This document shows, piece by piece, positions 53,943-62,384 of a stretch of DNA of 64,000 nt. This DNA comes from Hahella sp. HNIBRBA332 (GTDB taxonomy: Bacteria > Pseudomonadota > Gammaproteobacteria > Pseudomonadales > Oleiphilaceae). The translations under genes were made by a program, and so were the position numbers. The stretch lies in assembly GCF_030719035.1 (NCBI RefSeq), contig NZ_CP132203.1, forward strand, positions 7,071,001 to 7,135,000. The letters run 5' to 3'. Below the pieces are notes generated by a model. That model had not been told where the DNA came from, searched no databases, and was given only the letters and a program-made list of their open reading frames with translations. Positions within the stretch are counted from its first letter, which is position 1, and every line of letters starts with the position of its first letter.

Positions 53943-54346
53943 TAGTGTTCCCCTTGAATTGTCAGCCGCAGTGGTTCTCTATTGAGGAGTTCGGTGAAAG
54001 CATGAAGGGCTGATCGAGAGTTGAGGACGGCAGGTTTACCAGAGAGCCAGCCACGGCGATCGCCAATCAGAAGGCATCCCTGGGTGTGAGTGACAATATT
54101 GCCATTGTGAATCAGGATGCCGGTTCTATCTGGCACATCCTGCAGCCAGTACACGTTCTTGTACTTGCCGCTGCTGGAGCGCTCCATAAAGGTCGCGTCA
54201 TAGACGCCGGCGGGAATACAGCTCACCTTCGGCCGGTTATCCAACCAGGGCCGCTCAAGGATCTGAAACGTCGCTCCTTTCACTGTCAGCGTACTGAGAA
54301 TACACCCCGAGTGAATTTCATCGCGGATCATTATTGCCTCAATCAT
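53942..54346 (-). CDS. DUF5675 phage protein
   Basis: 134 residues with LERPWLDNRPKVSCIPAGVY, RTGILIHNGNIVTHTQGCLLIG and NSRSALHAFTELL, which I recognise as DUF5675, a family found near phage lysis genes and possibly binding or cutting peptidoglycan. Ends with TAATG linking it to the holin-like gene. Function in this locus is inferred from position. Confidence 0.8.
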   Translation of the reverse strand: MIEAIMIRDEIHSGCILSTLTVKGATFQILERPWLDNRPKVSCIPAGVYDATFMERSSSGKYKNVYWLQDVPDRTGILIHNGNIVTHTQGCLLIGDRRGWLSGKPAVLNSRSALHAFTELLNREPLRLTIQGEH

Positions 54347-54364
54347 CGTTTGCTCCTTGCGCGA

Positions 54365-54655
54365 TCAAGACTGAAACAGTTTCAACTTAATCGCCGCACC
54401 GACCAAAAATGCCGCTAACAGCCCGGTCGTCATGGCTTTCACCAGCGTGCGCCAGGCAGTGCGTCGAGCATCGCGCCAAGCTTCAAGCAAGTCTCGTAGT
54501 TCTCTGATGTCGCGAGCGGCATGACCGTTCTCCAAGCCAAGATGAGACAGAACGCGCAAGGCGCCTTTTTCGGCCGCATGATCGAGCAGTTCGTCCAGTT
54601 CTTCCCGTCGCAACAGCAGGATATCTTCGGGTACAGAGAGATTTGTCTCCGTCAT
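54365..54655 (-). CDS. Small membrane-anchored phage protein
   Basis: 96 residues: charged helical N-terminus (ILLLRREELDELLDHAAEKG), then one C-terminal membrane segment (VKAMTTGLLAAFLVGAAIKL). Family not recognised. It lies 18 bp upstream of the DUF5675 start on the same strand. A spanin-like or holin-accessory role is possible but unsupported. Confidence 0.6.
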   Translation of the reverse strand: MTETNLSVPEDILLLRREELDELLDHAAEKGALRVLSHLGLENGHAARDIRELRDLLEAWRDARRTAWRTLVKAMTTGLLAAFLVGAAIKLKLFQS

Positions 54656-54714
54656 TAGGGGGACTCCAAAGAAAGTTTAGATCGTTTTTTTAAGTTGTTG
54701 GGACGCTGTCTGCG

Positions 54715-55068
54715 TCAGAGTGAGACGCCGGCGCTCCATTCCGTTCCGGTATAAGCGCAAAGCCTGGCTTCCTCTTCCACAAAGCACAGCCAGCCCGTTT
54801 TAGGTGTGTAATAGTCCCAGGCGTTTTGAATACGGACGGCGACCTGTCCGGCCTTGTTCTCCCATTCCCCTGTCGCGTTGACGGGAATCAGATAACGATC
54901 GCCGTCCTGAGCCGTAGCAGGCGGGGCGCTCAGGTGTCGCCCCTTCACGGATAAGCTCACCAACGCGCCCAGGCGTTTAAGGTTGGCGTCCATCCCCGCG
55001 GCCCATCCCGATTCCCCCGTGCTCCAACCGTAGTTCAATCCAAGATTGGGGTCAGTACGTGCAGACAT
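54715..55068 (-). CDS. DUF2793-type phage tail protein
   Basis: 117 residues with GWAAGMDANLKRLGALVSLS, DGDRYLIPVNATGEWENKAGQVAVR and GWLCFVEEEARLCAYTGTEW, matching DUF2793, a domain typical of phage tail fibre-associated proteins. The start overlaps the stop of the tail gene before it (TAATG), so the two are coupled. Confidence 0.75.
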   Translation of the reverse strand: MSARTDPNLGLNYGWSTGESGWAAGMDANLKRLGALVSLSVKGRHLSAPPATAQDGDRYLIPVNATGEWENKAGQVAVRIQNAWDYYTPKTGWLCFVEEEARLCAYTGTEWSAGVSL

Positions 55069-57254
55069 TAATTCCCTCCATAATACTGGTCATAGTTAAG
55101 GCCATATCCAGCCCGCTCAACACTGATGCTGTGCTTTTGCCAACTGGCGAGCCCATTCCGCGTGGCTTCTAAAACGATGAACAGACGCCCGTTGGGACGC
55201 CCCAGCCCGGTATCTGTTATTTCCTGCTCTATTGAATAAGTCAGAGAGGTTTCCTGCAGAGAGGGAACAGAGAGAATCAGGCGTTTGGTTTCGCCATACA
55301 CGCTCAAGACATAAGTCACACCCGGCTCAGGCCCGATATTCCCCATGCTTTGAGACGTCAATTCCACCGTTTGCGTGAGGCGATCACGATGCGCCCACGA
55401 GACCGTTAACGCTCCTGTGATGACGTGAGGATAGGCGGCGCCGTTAACTTTCAGATTGCCTGGCGGGTAAGGTCGGTCCTGACGCCGGTTCATCGATAAG
55501 GACTCGACAGGCGCGGAATCCAGCGCCAGGGTTCCTTTTCCAGTCACCGTCAGCAAGCGCGCATCCACCTTTTCGCCGGCGGCATATTCCGTAGCGTCCA
55601 CGCCCTGAAACCCATCGGCAAACCAAAGGCGACTGCCTGCAGGATGCGCCACGGGTACTGTATCGAGCACGCCACGCAACAGGGTGAGACTGCGCTGCGA
55701 CAGGTCCATCGCGGTCACTGCCACGACCTCATCGTTCAAATAGGCGTACCCGCCAATCTCCACCAAGTCGAGATCGCGCTCTTCTATGACCATCACTGTC
55801 GTTTTTACCTGAGGGCCAATCTCATCGGCCAATACCGCGAAAGGACAGAACTCTCCCTGATCGCGCCGTTGGTAATGGGGCGCGGTATGCGACTTACTGT
55901 GCAGTTCATAATTGAGCGCCCCGGACGAGGGACGCACCGCCAACGTCTGCAGATAACCATCAGACGGCTCCAGATACTCCAGGTCCGCAGGCTTTAACGA
56001 CCTTACAAGGTCCCAGTATGGCGCTTCCACCAAGCGTCGATATGGGGAGGCTGATGGCGCTGGGACAGGATCGCTCCATCCCGTTGGCTGAGCGGAGGTA
56101 TAACTGGCCGCGGGTAAGCCAAACACGTCTTCAACCGCTTCAATATGAATCGCCCCCTGGGTCAGGGTTCCGCCGTCGATGGCGGCGATGCGTAACACCA
56201 GTGACTCAATGCCTAATGCCGGCCAGGTGAGGATAAACACATCTCCCGGCGCCAGCCGCCATCCATTGCGATTTACCTTGAGACGGACCTTCGCCAGAGG
56301 TGTGGATACGGCGGTTAAGTCGCGCATGGCCACCCGGGACGCCAGCACATCCGATGTAATGCCTGGGTATCGTCGGGTCTGGGACACCACTGCGCCCTGG
56401 GCCTGGATATTGGCCAGGTCCTGCACCGTCACACTGGTTTCCTTGAAACTCTCGGGATGGGTGTAGATCAGCACCAGCTCGTTGGTGGTTTCTCCCCAGG
56501 CTGCTCGCTGAAAGCTCTCCAGTTCGATCACAGTGTTCGGACCAAAAACCGGTAAGGCGGACTGCGCATAGTTGGCCCGCACCAGCTTCAGCACAAAGCG
56601 CCCATTGGTGGGAGAAGTCGTCAGAACGCCGCCAATATGATCCAGCACCTCTTTCACAAACTGCTCGATTTTACTTTGCTGTGACCAGATCAGGCTTAAC
56701 CCAAAGCCTTCCTGATACAACGCATCGGCCGCCGCCCGAAAACCACCGTCATCCAAACTGATGGCGGGATATCCCATGCCCCATACGCGGTTGGTCAGAC
56801 ACTCGTAAAGGATGTGGGCCGGATTGGCGGCGCCATGGATCTCCGCCTTGTCGGGATACCAGGCCCTAAAGCAACGCTTCACCCGCACCGCCCAGGGTTT
56901 GATATAGGGATTGTTGGCGGCGAGGCAGACCTGCCTCAGAATGAGGCTGAACAATCCGCGATAGGCGGGCTGAGGATCTCCCTGGACGGCTTTAAGGTAG
57001 TCATTGGGTTGTTGCGTCTCTTCTCCAAACGCCGCATCCACGGAGCCATAGACGCCGCCCTCACGCTTGTCGCCGCCAAACAACTCTTTCTCGTTGAGCT
57101 GAAGTCGCCCACTACGCTTGAGGTCGCCTTTCCAGGCTTGGCGATCGCCGACCTGAATTTCGGTGAGGGCGTCCACCGGACCGTGACAGATCGCCAAGTG
57201 CATTCCGAGGTAGTAGCGATACCCAACGGTGACCGACATACTGCTACCGCCCAT
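55068..57254 (-). CDS. Phage tail tip / host-specificity-type protein
   Basis: I start at ATG 57254 (MGGSSMSVTVGYRYYLGMHL), since the frame upstream (to 57377) overlaps the 71-residue gene and the family starts with GGSxxQTVGYRYY-type residues; 728 residues. Further signs: HGPVDALTEIQVGDRQAW, HILYECLTNRVWGMG, VLDHIGGVLTTSPTNGRFVLKL and PGDVFILTWPALGIESLVLR. This fits a tail tip/baseplate-hub protein of siphovirus-like tails. It would contact the host receptor or hold the fibres. Confidence 0.75.
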   Translation of the reverse strand: MGGSSMSVTVGYRYYLGMHLAICHGPVDALTEIQVGDRQAWKGDLKRSGRLQLNEKELFGGDKREGGVYGSVDAAFGEETQQPNDYLKAVQGDPQPAYRGLFSLILRQVCLAANNPYIKPWAVRVKRCFRAWYPDKAEIHGAANPAHILYECLTNRVWGMGYPAISLDDGGFRAAADALYQEGFGLSLIWSQQSKIEQFVKEVLDHIGGVLTTSPTNGRFVLKLVRANYAQSALPVFGPNTVIELESFQRAAWGETTNELVLIYTHPESFKETSVTVQDLANIQAQGAVVSQTRRYPGITSDVLASRVAMRDLTAVSTPLAKVRLKVNRNGWRLAPGDVFILTWPALGIESLVLRIAAIDGGTLTQGAIHIEAVEDVFGLPAASYTSAQPTGWSDPVPAPSASPYRRLVEAPYWDLVRSLKPADLEYLEPSDGYLQTLAVRPSSGALNYELHSKSHTAPHYQRRDQGEFCPFAVLADEIGPQVKTTVMVIEERDLDLVEIGGYAYLNDEVVAVTAMDLSQRSLTLLRGVLDTVPVAHPAGSRLWFADGFQGVDATEYAAGEKVDARLLTVTGKGTLALDSAPVESLSMNRRQDRPYPPGNLKVNGAAYPHVITGALTVSWAHRDRLTQTVELTSQSMGNIGPEPGVTYVLSVYGETKRLILSVPSLQETSLTYSIEQEITDTGLGRPNGRLFIVLEATRNGLASWQKHSISVERAGYGLNYDQYYGGN

Positions 57255-57459
57255 CCTGTTCCTCGTCTCGGCGTATTCGCGCCTGAGCCACGACCGCTTG
57301 CGCCATGACATCGCCGGTGGCCAGCAATGTCCGCGCCGGCAATCCCGCTTCCAAAAACCGGGACCAGTCCAACCCATGGCGAGCGAACCAGGCGCGGCCG
57401 CCGCGATTGCAATAGCCCAACGCCCGCATATCGGCGTGGGTGACCGTCAGCGACGTCAT
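57244..57459 (-). CDS. Small phage tail-assembly protein
   Basis: 71 residues (MTSLTVTHADMRALGYCNRG at the start). It contains no obvious domain I can name, but it is packed between tail genes with 4-bp and 11-bp overlaps, which argues for real coding. Similar short genes occur at this place in GTA/siphovirus-like tail modules. Confidence 0.7.
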   Translation of the reverse strand: MTSLTVTHADMRALGYCNRGGRAWFARHGLDWSRFLEAGLPARTLLATGDVMAQAVVAQARIRRDEEQDGR

Positions 57460-57689
57460 TTCTTACCGCCTTTGGATTTGATGGGCGTGGTGCGCAAATC
57501 GCCGTACCAGACCACATTAGCGCTGCGCACCAGCACCGTCCCAAACACGACGGGAATGGGACGCCCCTCGTCGGCGGTGGGCGCGTCTAAGTCCTTTAGC
57601 TCCGCTGCCGGCGGTTGCGGCGGTTTGGGCGCCAGCGCGTACTGAACCAGTGTGGCGACGATCCACACGACGATTTGCATCCAAGGCAT
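57456..57689 (-). CDS. Small phage tail protein with hydrophobic N-terminus
   Basis: 77 residues: an N-terminal hydrophobic stretch (MQIVVWIVATLVQYALAPKP) followed by PTADEGRPIPVVFGTVLVRSANVVWYGDL, recognisable from phage tail gene clusters where it lies between the DUF2163-type gene and the tail tip gene. Overlaps the following gene by 4 bp (ATGA). Confidence 0.75.
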   Translation of the reverse strand: MPWMQIVVWIVATLVQYALAPKPPQPPAAELKDLDAPTADEGRPIPVVFGTVLVRSANVVWYGDLRTTPIKSKGGKK

Positions 57690-57698
57690 GAAAGGTCC

Positions 57699-58508
57699 TC
57701 AGTAAATTGGGCTGCCGCCGAAGGGGTTCTTGGAGGGAATAAAGGGAAAGCCGCCGTAGTTCAGACTATTGCCGAACTTGGCCTCACAGGTCGTTAACGA
57801 GTGGTCGCAGCCTGGGTACAACATCACCGCTGCGCCAACGCGAAGACCAGGCGGCGCTGTAGACAGCGTGATCGCGTCGCCACTCTGGCCGATGATCATG
57901 CGCTTTTCCGTCAATCCCTCGGCTGACCAGGTGGCGAATCCTCCCGCGAAATAGCCGTCCGCATAGTCGGCCGCTGCGGCGACGTGAATGACGGGGCCTT
58001 CCTGCGCCATCACGTTCCCCTTGATGCGATGCGCCGTGGGACTGGCGCTGCAGGCCGCGCCATAGAGCGCATGAGGACAATTGCGTTGATACAGACGACG
58101 CAAGCCTGTTCGCTGCAAACTGGTATAGACAGGCTCGCAATTGAACTCCACTTCAGAGCCGCGCCACTCCGCATTCAGCACCCGTCCCATCCACACCGGA
58201 ACCGTCTCCGAGTCATCCCGATGTCGCCGGTATACCGTCAACAACGTCACTTCAGAAGGCGGCGTGGAAATAAACGCTTGAGCCACCGCCACATCCCGAG
58301 GCAGGGTGACGCGAAAGCCTGCGCGTCCGCTTTGCGCGCTGCGCTCTATCACGCCGCGCTTGAGTGCGATGGCGGAATAGACAAACGCGTTAAAGCGTTC
58401 ATCCCTGGCGGCGCTGGTATAACGCCAGACGCGCGTGCCCCGTCGAAACTCATAGAGCTCGACCGGACAGGCTTCGTCCGTCGATGTCTCTCGATCTGCG
58501 TAACTCAT
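57699..58508 (-). CDS. DUF2163 / BR0599-type phage tail protein
   Basis: 269 residues. The end YPGCDHSLTTCEAKFGNSLNYGGFPFIPSKNPF is the C-terminal signature of the BR0599/DUF2163 phage family (Cys pair likely binding metal). The N-terminus (YEFRRGTRVWRYTSAARDE) is also typical. Tail hub/assembly role. It overlaps the 563-residue gene by 4 bp. Confidence 0.88.
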   Translation of the reverse strand: MSYADRETSTDEACPVELYEFRRGTRVWRYTSAARDERFNAFVYSAIALKRGVIERSAQSGRAGFRVTLPRDVAVAQAFISTPPSEVTLLTVYRRHRDDSETVPVWMGRVLNAEWRGSEVEFNCEPVYTSLQRTGLRRLYQRNCPHALYGAACSASPTAHRIKGNVMAQEGPVIHVAAAADYADGYFAGGFATWSAEGLTEKRMIIGQSGDAITLSTAPPGLRVGAAVMLYPGCDHSLTTCEAKFGNSLNYGGFPFIPSKNPFGGSPIY

Positions 58509-60196
58509 AGATCGTCCCGTAAACTCATTAAGGGCAAGCTGACTTCCGCCAGCGCATCGGTATGGTGGGAAATTTCGACGGCGTCAGCATCCAGGCGCAT
58601 GAGCGTCATAAAAGAAATTCGGGCGATATCCGCGGGGGAGAGAGAAACGCCAAGCGGTTGATCCAATGCAATCAGCTCACGCTGCGCGTCTACCTCAGAG
58701 GCGCCGGTAATACGGCGATAGAAGCGCTCTCCGGAAACCGTCTGAATAAGCAGGTCACGTCGTCCCGCCCAGGCGGCGGGGCCTGCGGCGTAACCTCTGT
58801 TATCGATGGTCCAGGCCGCACCCTGCGCTCCAAATGGCGCGACGACGGCGATGTCTGATTGAAAACTGGGAAGCCAGAAGGGCTTCAACCGTCCTGCCCG
58901 GGCCGCCAGCCAGCGCCTGAAGTCCGCAATGGCGGGACGTCCCGCCAACAGCCAGCGATGGACGCGCCGACGTCGGTCGACCCCGGTCAGGTCGTCCACC
59001 ACTCGGCGTCCGGTCAGATAGTCCAACTCCCGAAGGTCTCGCATTATCGAGGCGTCCAAATCATCGCGCCAATTTGGCGGGACCCTAAGCACGGGATAGC
59101 CCAGGTAGTCAGGCTCTTCCGTCATTGCAATCAGCGCGCATTCTTCCTCCAACCGAAACTGAGTTTTGGCAGCGACAATGGCGTCGGTCACGTAAGACAG
59201 ATTCTGGCTACTCCCCACGCGAGCGGAGTGTACCGGCGCTATTCGGGTTCCAGCGGGCCAGCTTTGCTCCAGGGGCCGTTTAAGGTGCAATTGGTTTGGC
59301 TCGACCGCGGCGATCTCCGCAAACTCCGCACGCAAATCGTGTACGAGCGTCAGCAAGCCGCCGACCGCATAATCACGGTGCAACGTATCGACGGAAAGCG
59401 TCTGGACGCCTGCGGCGATGGGTGTTGAAGAAACACTCGCGTCTATCCACCATGGCAGTCCATAGACGCGCGCTTGCCAAGAGATAAGCAGGTTCTCCAT
59501 CATCACACGGGGGCGATCCACACCTGCCAACACTCGGTATTCCAGCATGCGTCGAGGATGCGCCCGCACTCTGACTCGCTGTTCCACGCCAGAGTGGGAG
59601 CGCATCACGTCAGTGAGCCACTCCAGGCGTTCAATCACCGGCTCAGACCAGTCCGGCGATAGCGTCCAGCCGACAATGCGTCGTCCTGTCACCCCTAACG
59701 TGGGCGTATCCGAGCTAAATAGAAACCGAAATTGCGCCTCCACCTGCGGAGGTCCGTTGGGCGCCACGGACAACGAATAGAGGCGCGACTCCAAGGCGCC
59801 AAACTGCGTCGGAGGCGAAGCCGGCCCGGTCAGCGTCATGCCTTCGGCGGCTTCGCGCGCCACGGAGTCCAGCGTCTGGGGCTGCATGTGCGCATTCCAG
59901 ACTTCTACCTCACGCATCTGCACCGAAGCCACGCTGCCCAGGTCAATGCGCTCAGGCAGAACATGCACCCTGTGATACCAATCCACGCCAAAGCTGGCGG
60001 CGATCGCCCCTTCTCGGGGGATTCGCGGCGTAAACGTGGCGGCTTTGAGGTGGGAGCGTGTCGACGCAGGGCTGGCGATGGCGCTCACGTCGGGCGGCCA
60101 GGCAGGCAGTGCGAGATGCTCCATGGCCTGCGCCAAGCGTGGGTTGTTCCATACCCCGTGACAGGACGCGGGGATAAAGCCTTCTACGGCCGTCAT
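58505..60196 (-). CDS. Phage tail protein, DUF2460-like region
   Basis: 563 residues. The C-terminal half includes WLAARAGRLKPFWLPSFQSD, IAVVAPFGAQGAAWTIDNRG and RISFMTLMRLDADAVEISHH, of the type seen in phage distal tail proteins (DUF2460-like). The N-terminus is longer than a bare DUF2460 protein. The start is 3 bp from the end of the next gene upstream. Family assignment is tentative. Confidence 0.7.
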   Translation of the reverse strand: MTAVEGFIPASCHGVWNNPRLAQAMEHLALPAWPPDVSAIASPASTRSHLKAATFTPRIPREGAIAASFGVDWYHRVHVLPERIDLGSVASVQMREVEVWNAHMQPQTLDSVAREAAEGMTLTGPASPPTQFGALESRLYSLSVAPNGPPQVEAQFRFLFSSDTPTLGVTGRRIVGWTLSPDWSEPVIERLEWLTDVMRSHSGVEQRVRVRAHPRRMLEYRVLAGVDRPRVMMENLLISWQARVYGLPWWIDASVSSTPIAAGVQTLSVDTLHRDYAVGGLLTLVHDLRAEFAEIAAVEPNQLHLKRPLEQSWPAGTRIAPVHSARVGSSQNLSYVTDAIVAAKTQFRLEEECALIAMTEEPDYLGYPVLRVPPNWRDDLDASIMRDLRELDYLTGRRVVDDLTGVDRRRRVHRWLLAGRPAIADFRRWLAARAGRLKPFWLPSFQSDIAVVAPFGAQGAAWTIDNRGYAAGPAAWAGRRDLLIQTVSGERFYRRITGASEVDAQRELIALDQPLGVSLSPADIARISFMTLMRLDADAVEISHHTDALAEVSLPLMSLRDDL

Positions 60197-60198
60197 GG

Positions 60199-61131
60199 TC
60201 AGGGGCCGTCATACCGTACGGCGAAACCAAACGTGCCCGTCGAGAGCCGCGATCCCGCAGAACTGCCATAGGAGCCATTAGGACTCTGAATGTCTTTTTC
60301 CCACCAGGGGAACACTTTCCAGCGCTCGCCCCCTAACGTGAGAATATCCCCGGCGTTGTAGTAATTGAGCCGCAGGCTGCGCCAGTGCTCCAAATGCCCT
60401 AACAGTGAAATGTAGCCATCTGAGCGTGGCAACCATAACCACATCGGCGTCATCACCGATTGCTGGCTCCAACTGTTGGGTTGCCGCATCTGAATGGGAT
60501 GCGCGTACTGGGGAAAAGACGGCCAGACCGTATTGTTGGCGTTCGCGCCGGGCCAGATATTCCCGTCCACCCGACAGTGCAGAAAGCTCGCCCGATAATG
60601 CTGAAAGCCGTTGGAATGAGAGTCTGTATTACGAGTGTTCCAAAACGGCGCCGCCGGTGAGCGCCAGTAGCCCGCTCGGTATTGGCCTTCTCCCGCCTGC
60701 GTTGGCGTGAAATAGAACCCGTTCGTCGATTTGGCGGCCATGCAGTGGGACGCCGCAAACCAGTTGCCGCCCTCCCAGGCGCCGTACTTCTGAATGCCGC
60801 CACAAGCCATCCATTGATGCCGGGACACGGTGTAATTCACGACACAAAGCAGCAGGTCGGGCGACTCATGGGCGAACAAGTGATAAGTGGCGGGCCACGC
60901 GGAGCTGGGAAGCCAGATACGCGCCTTTTGCGGACAAGGATCGACGCTGAAATCCGCGCTGTTGGCGCCGGCGACAACCACCTGGTCGGGATCAGCCAAC
61001 GTTAAACTCACATGATTGACGCCTTTACTGAGCGAATCCCCCTGAATGCGCCAGCCATTGGCTTCGGCAAACAGCATCATGGCGTCCCTCAGCGCGGAGT
61101 TAGAACCGACCTGACCGGTTTCATACGCCAT
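60199..61131 (-). CDS. Phage tail-associated protein (paralogue A)
   Basis: 310 residues, Trp- and His-rich. It starts MAYETGQVGSNSALRDAMML, similar to the MAYESGTAGDYVDLLMRL start of the following paralogue, and ends RLSTGTFGFAVRYDGP. No catalytic motif is recognised. Position just after the tape measure region suggests a tail tip or fibre-contact protein. It abuts its neighbour (stop and start overlap by one base). Confidence 0.6.
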   Translation of the reverse strand: MAYETGQVGSNSALRDAMMLFAEANGWRIQGDSLSKGVNHVSLTLADPDQVVVAGANSADFSVDPCPQKARIWLPSSAWPATYHLFAHESPDLLLCVVNYTVSRHQWMACGGIQKYGAWEGGNWFAASHCMAAKSTNGFYFTPTQAGEGQYRAGYWRSPAAPFWNTRNTDSHSNGFQHYRASFLHCRVDGNIWPGANANNTVWPSFPQYAHPIQMRQPNSWSQQSVMTPMWLWLPRSDGYISLLGHLEHWRSLRLNYYNAGDILTLGGERWKVFPWWEKDIQSPNGSYGSSAGSRLSTGTFGFAVRYDGP

Positions 61132-62375
61132 TACGCCAACCTCAACGCAAAGTAGTCGCGTACGCCTGTGCGAAACACATCCTGGACCACCAGATGCTCG
61201 ACGCCATCGGCAACGACAGTGCTTTCCACCGCGTTGGCGAACCCCGGCACGAAATACACGCCGTCCAGTTCGCCATAGGTATTGGCGGGATCATTGAGCA
61301 CAATCGGCATGAGCGGATAATGGCCTTCCGTGTCGCGGGTGATCACGCTGTTATTCCAGGGCCAGCTTTCTGGCTGACGCCATTCGCCGTCGATGAAGCG
61401 GAATTTGAAGTTCGCGCGATTGCCTTTGTAGGGTAAAACCAGCGAACCATCCGAATAGCGGGTCAATGCATCGGTGGGAGTCATGCCGGCGACCAGCAAG
61501 GGATAAGGAAACTGTCCTGGTGTGGCGTAAGGGAGAAACTTGCCCAGGTAAAACGTCATGTACGACGTATCCACTTTCACCACACAGACAATGCGTTGGC
61601 CGTTGGCCACGAACCAGTATGGCATTGCCGCATTCCACACAGGAAACCCCATCATGGGCGATGCGCCTGGCTGCTTGCTGAAGCCATTCGCTTCGACAAA
61701 CCCTGAAAAGCCCGCCAAACGCCAGTTGAAGATATCGGTGGTGGGCGACGCATAGGTTTCCACGCCCACAAAAACGGCTTCCTTACCGGACAGTCCTGGC
61801 CCCTGCAGAATCAACTGCGCGGGGACGCCATGGCTGATGCGGGACGTCTCCAGCGTTTCCAACAGATCAAAATCCCGCAGCCCGCTGTAACCCCAGTCGC
61901 CGTTATTGGCGTGAATCAGAATGCGCCAGTGGGTTTTCGCGCCGATGCTTGGCGTGCTGACGCTGTATTCCCGAAACTGCGCGTTACTCCAGCTCTGGTC
62001 ATTCCAGGTTTCCTGAGCGGTCCACACCTCGCCATCGTCCGACCCTTCCAATGTGAAGGATTTGGGGGAGCGCGAGGCTTTGCCCGCTCCCCTCAGGGTA
62101 AATGCCCGCACTTCCAGAGGGCGCACCAATTCCAGCCCCAGATGAGACGGCGCCGCCTGACTTTGTGCGGTTAACCACTCGCTGGCGCTGTCTGAGTCAA
62201 CACCTCTGAAGGCCTCATAACCGCCCAGTTCGCTGCTGCAAAAAATGCGCTTATACCCAATCCAACGCAGCGCCCGCCAACGCTGTTCAACAGGCGTCAT
62301 CGTTTGCGTCACGAATTGGTATAAGCGCATCAGCAAGTCGACGTAATCGCCCGCCGTGCCGGATTCATAGGCCAT
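61131..62375 (-). CDS. Phage tail-associated protein with discoidin-like domain (paralogue B)
   Basis: 414 residues. The central part, LELVRPLEVRAFTLRGAGKA with SFTLEGSDDGEVWTAQETWN and HWRILIHANNGDWGYSGLRD, resembles an F5/8-type C (discoidin) carbohydrate-binding fold, which would suit receptor contact. Start MAYESGTAGDYVDLLMRLY is shared in form with the downstream gene. It starts 9 bp after the end of the tape measure gene. Confidence 0.65.
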   Translation of the reverse strand: MAYESGTAGDYVDLLMRLYQFVTQTMTPVEQRWRALRWIGYKRIFCSSELGGYEAFRGVDSDSASEWLTAQSQAAPSHLGLELVRPLEVRAFTLRGAGKASRSPKSFTLEGSDDGEVWTAQETWNDQSWSNAQFREYSVSTPSIGAKTHWRILIHANNGDWGYSGLRDFDLLETLETSRISHGVPAQLILQGPGLSGKEAVFVGVETYASPTTDIFNWRLAGFSGFVEANGFSKQPGASPMMGFPVWNAAMPYWFVANGQRIVCVVKVDTSYMTFYLGKFLPYATPGQFPYPLLVAGMTPTDALTRYSDGSLVLPYKGNRANFKFRFIDGEWRQPESWPWNNSVITRDTEGHYPLMPIVLNDPANTYGELDGVYFVPGFANAVESTVVADGVEHLVVQDVFRTGVRDYFALRLA

Positions 62376-62384
62376 AAAAAAGTC

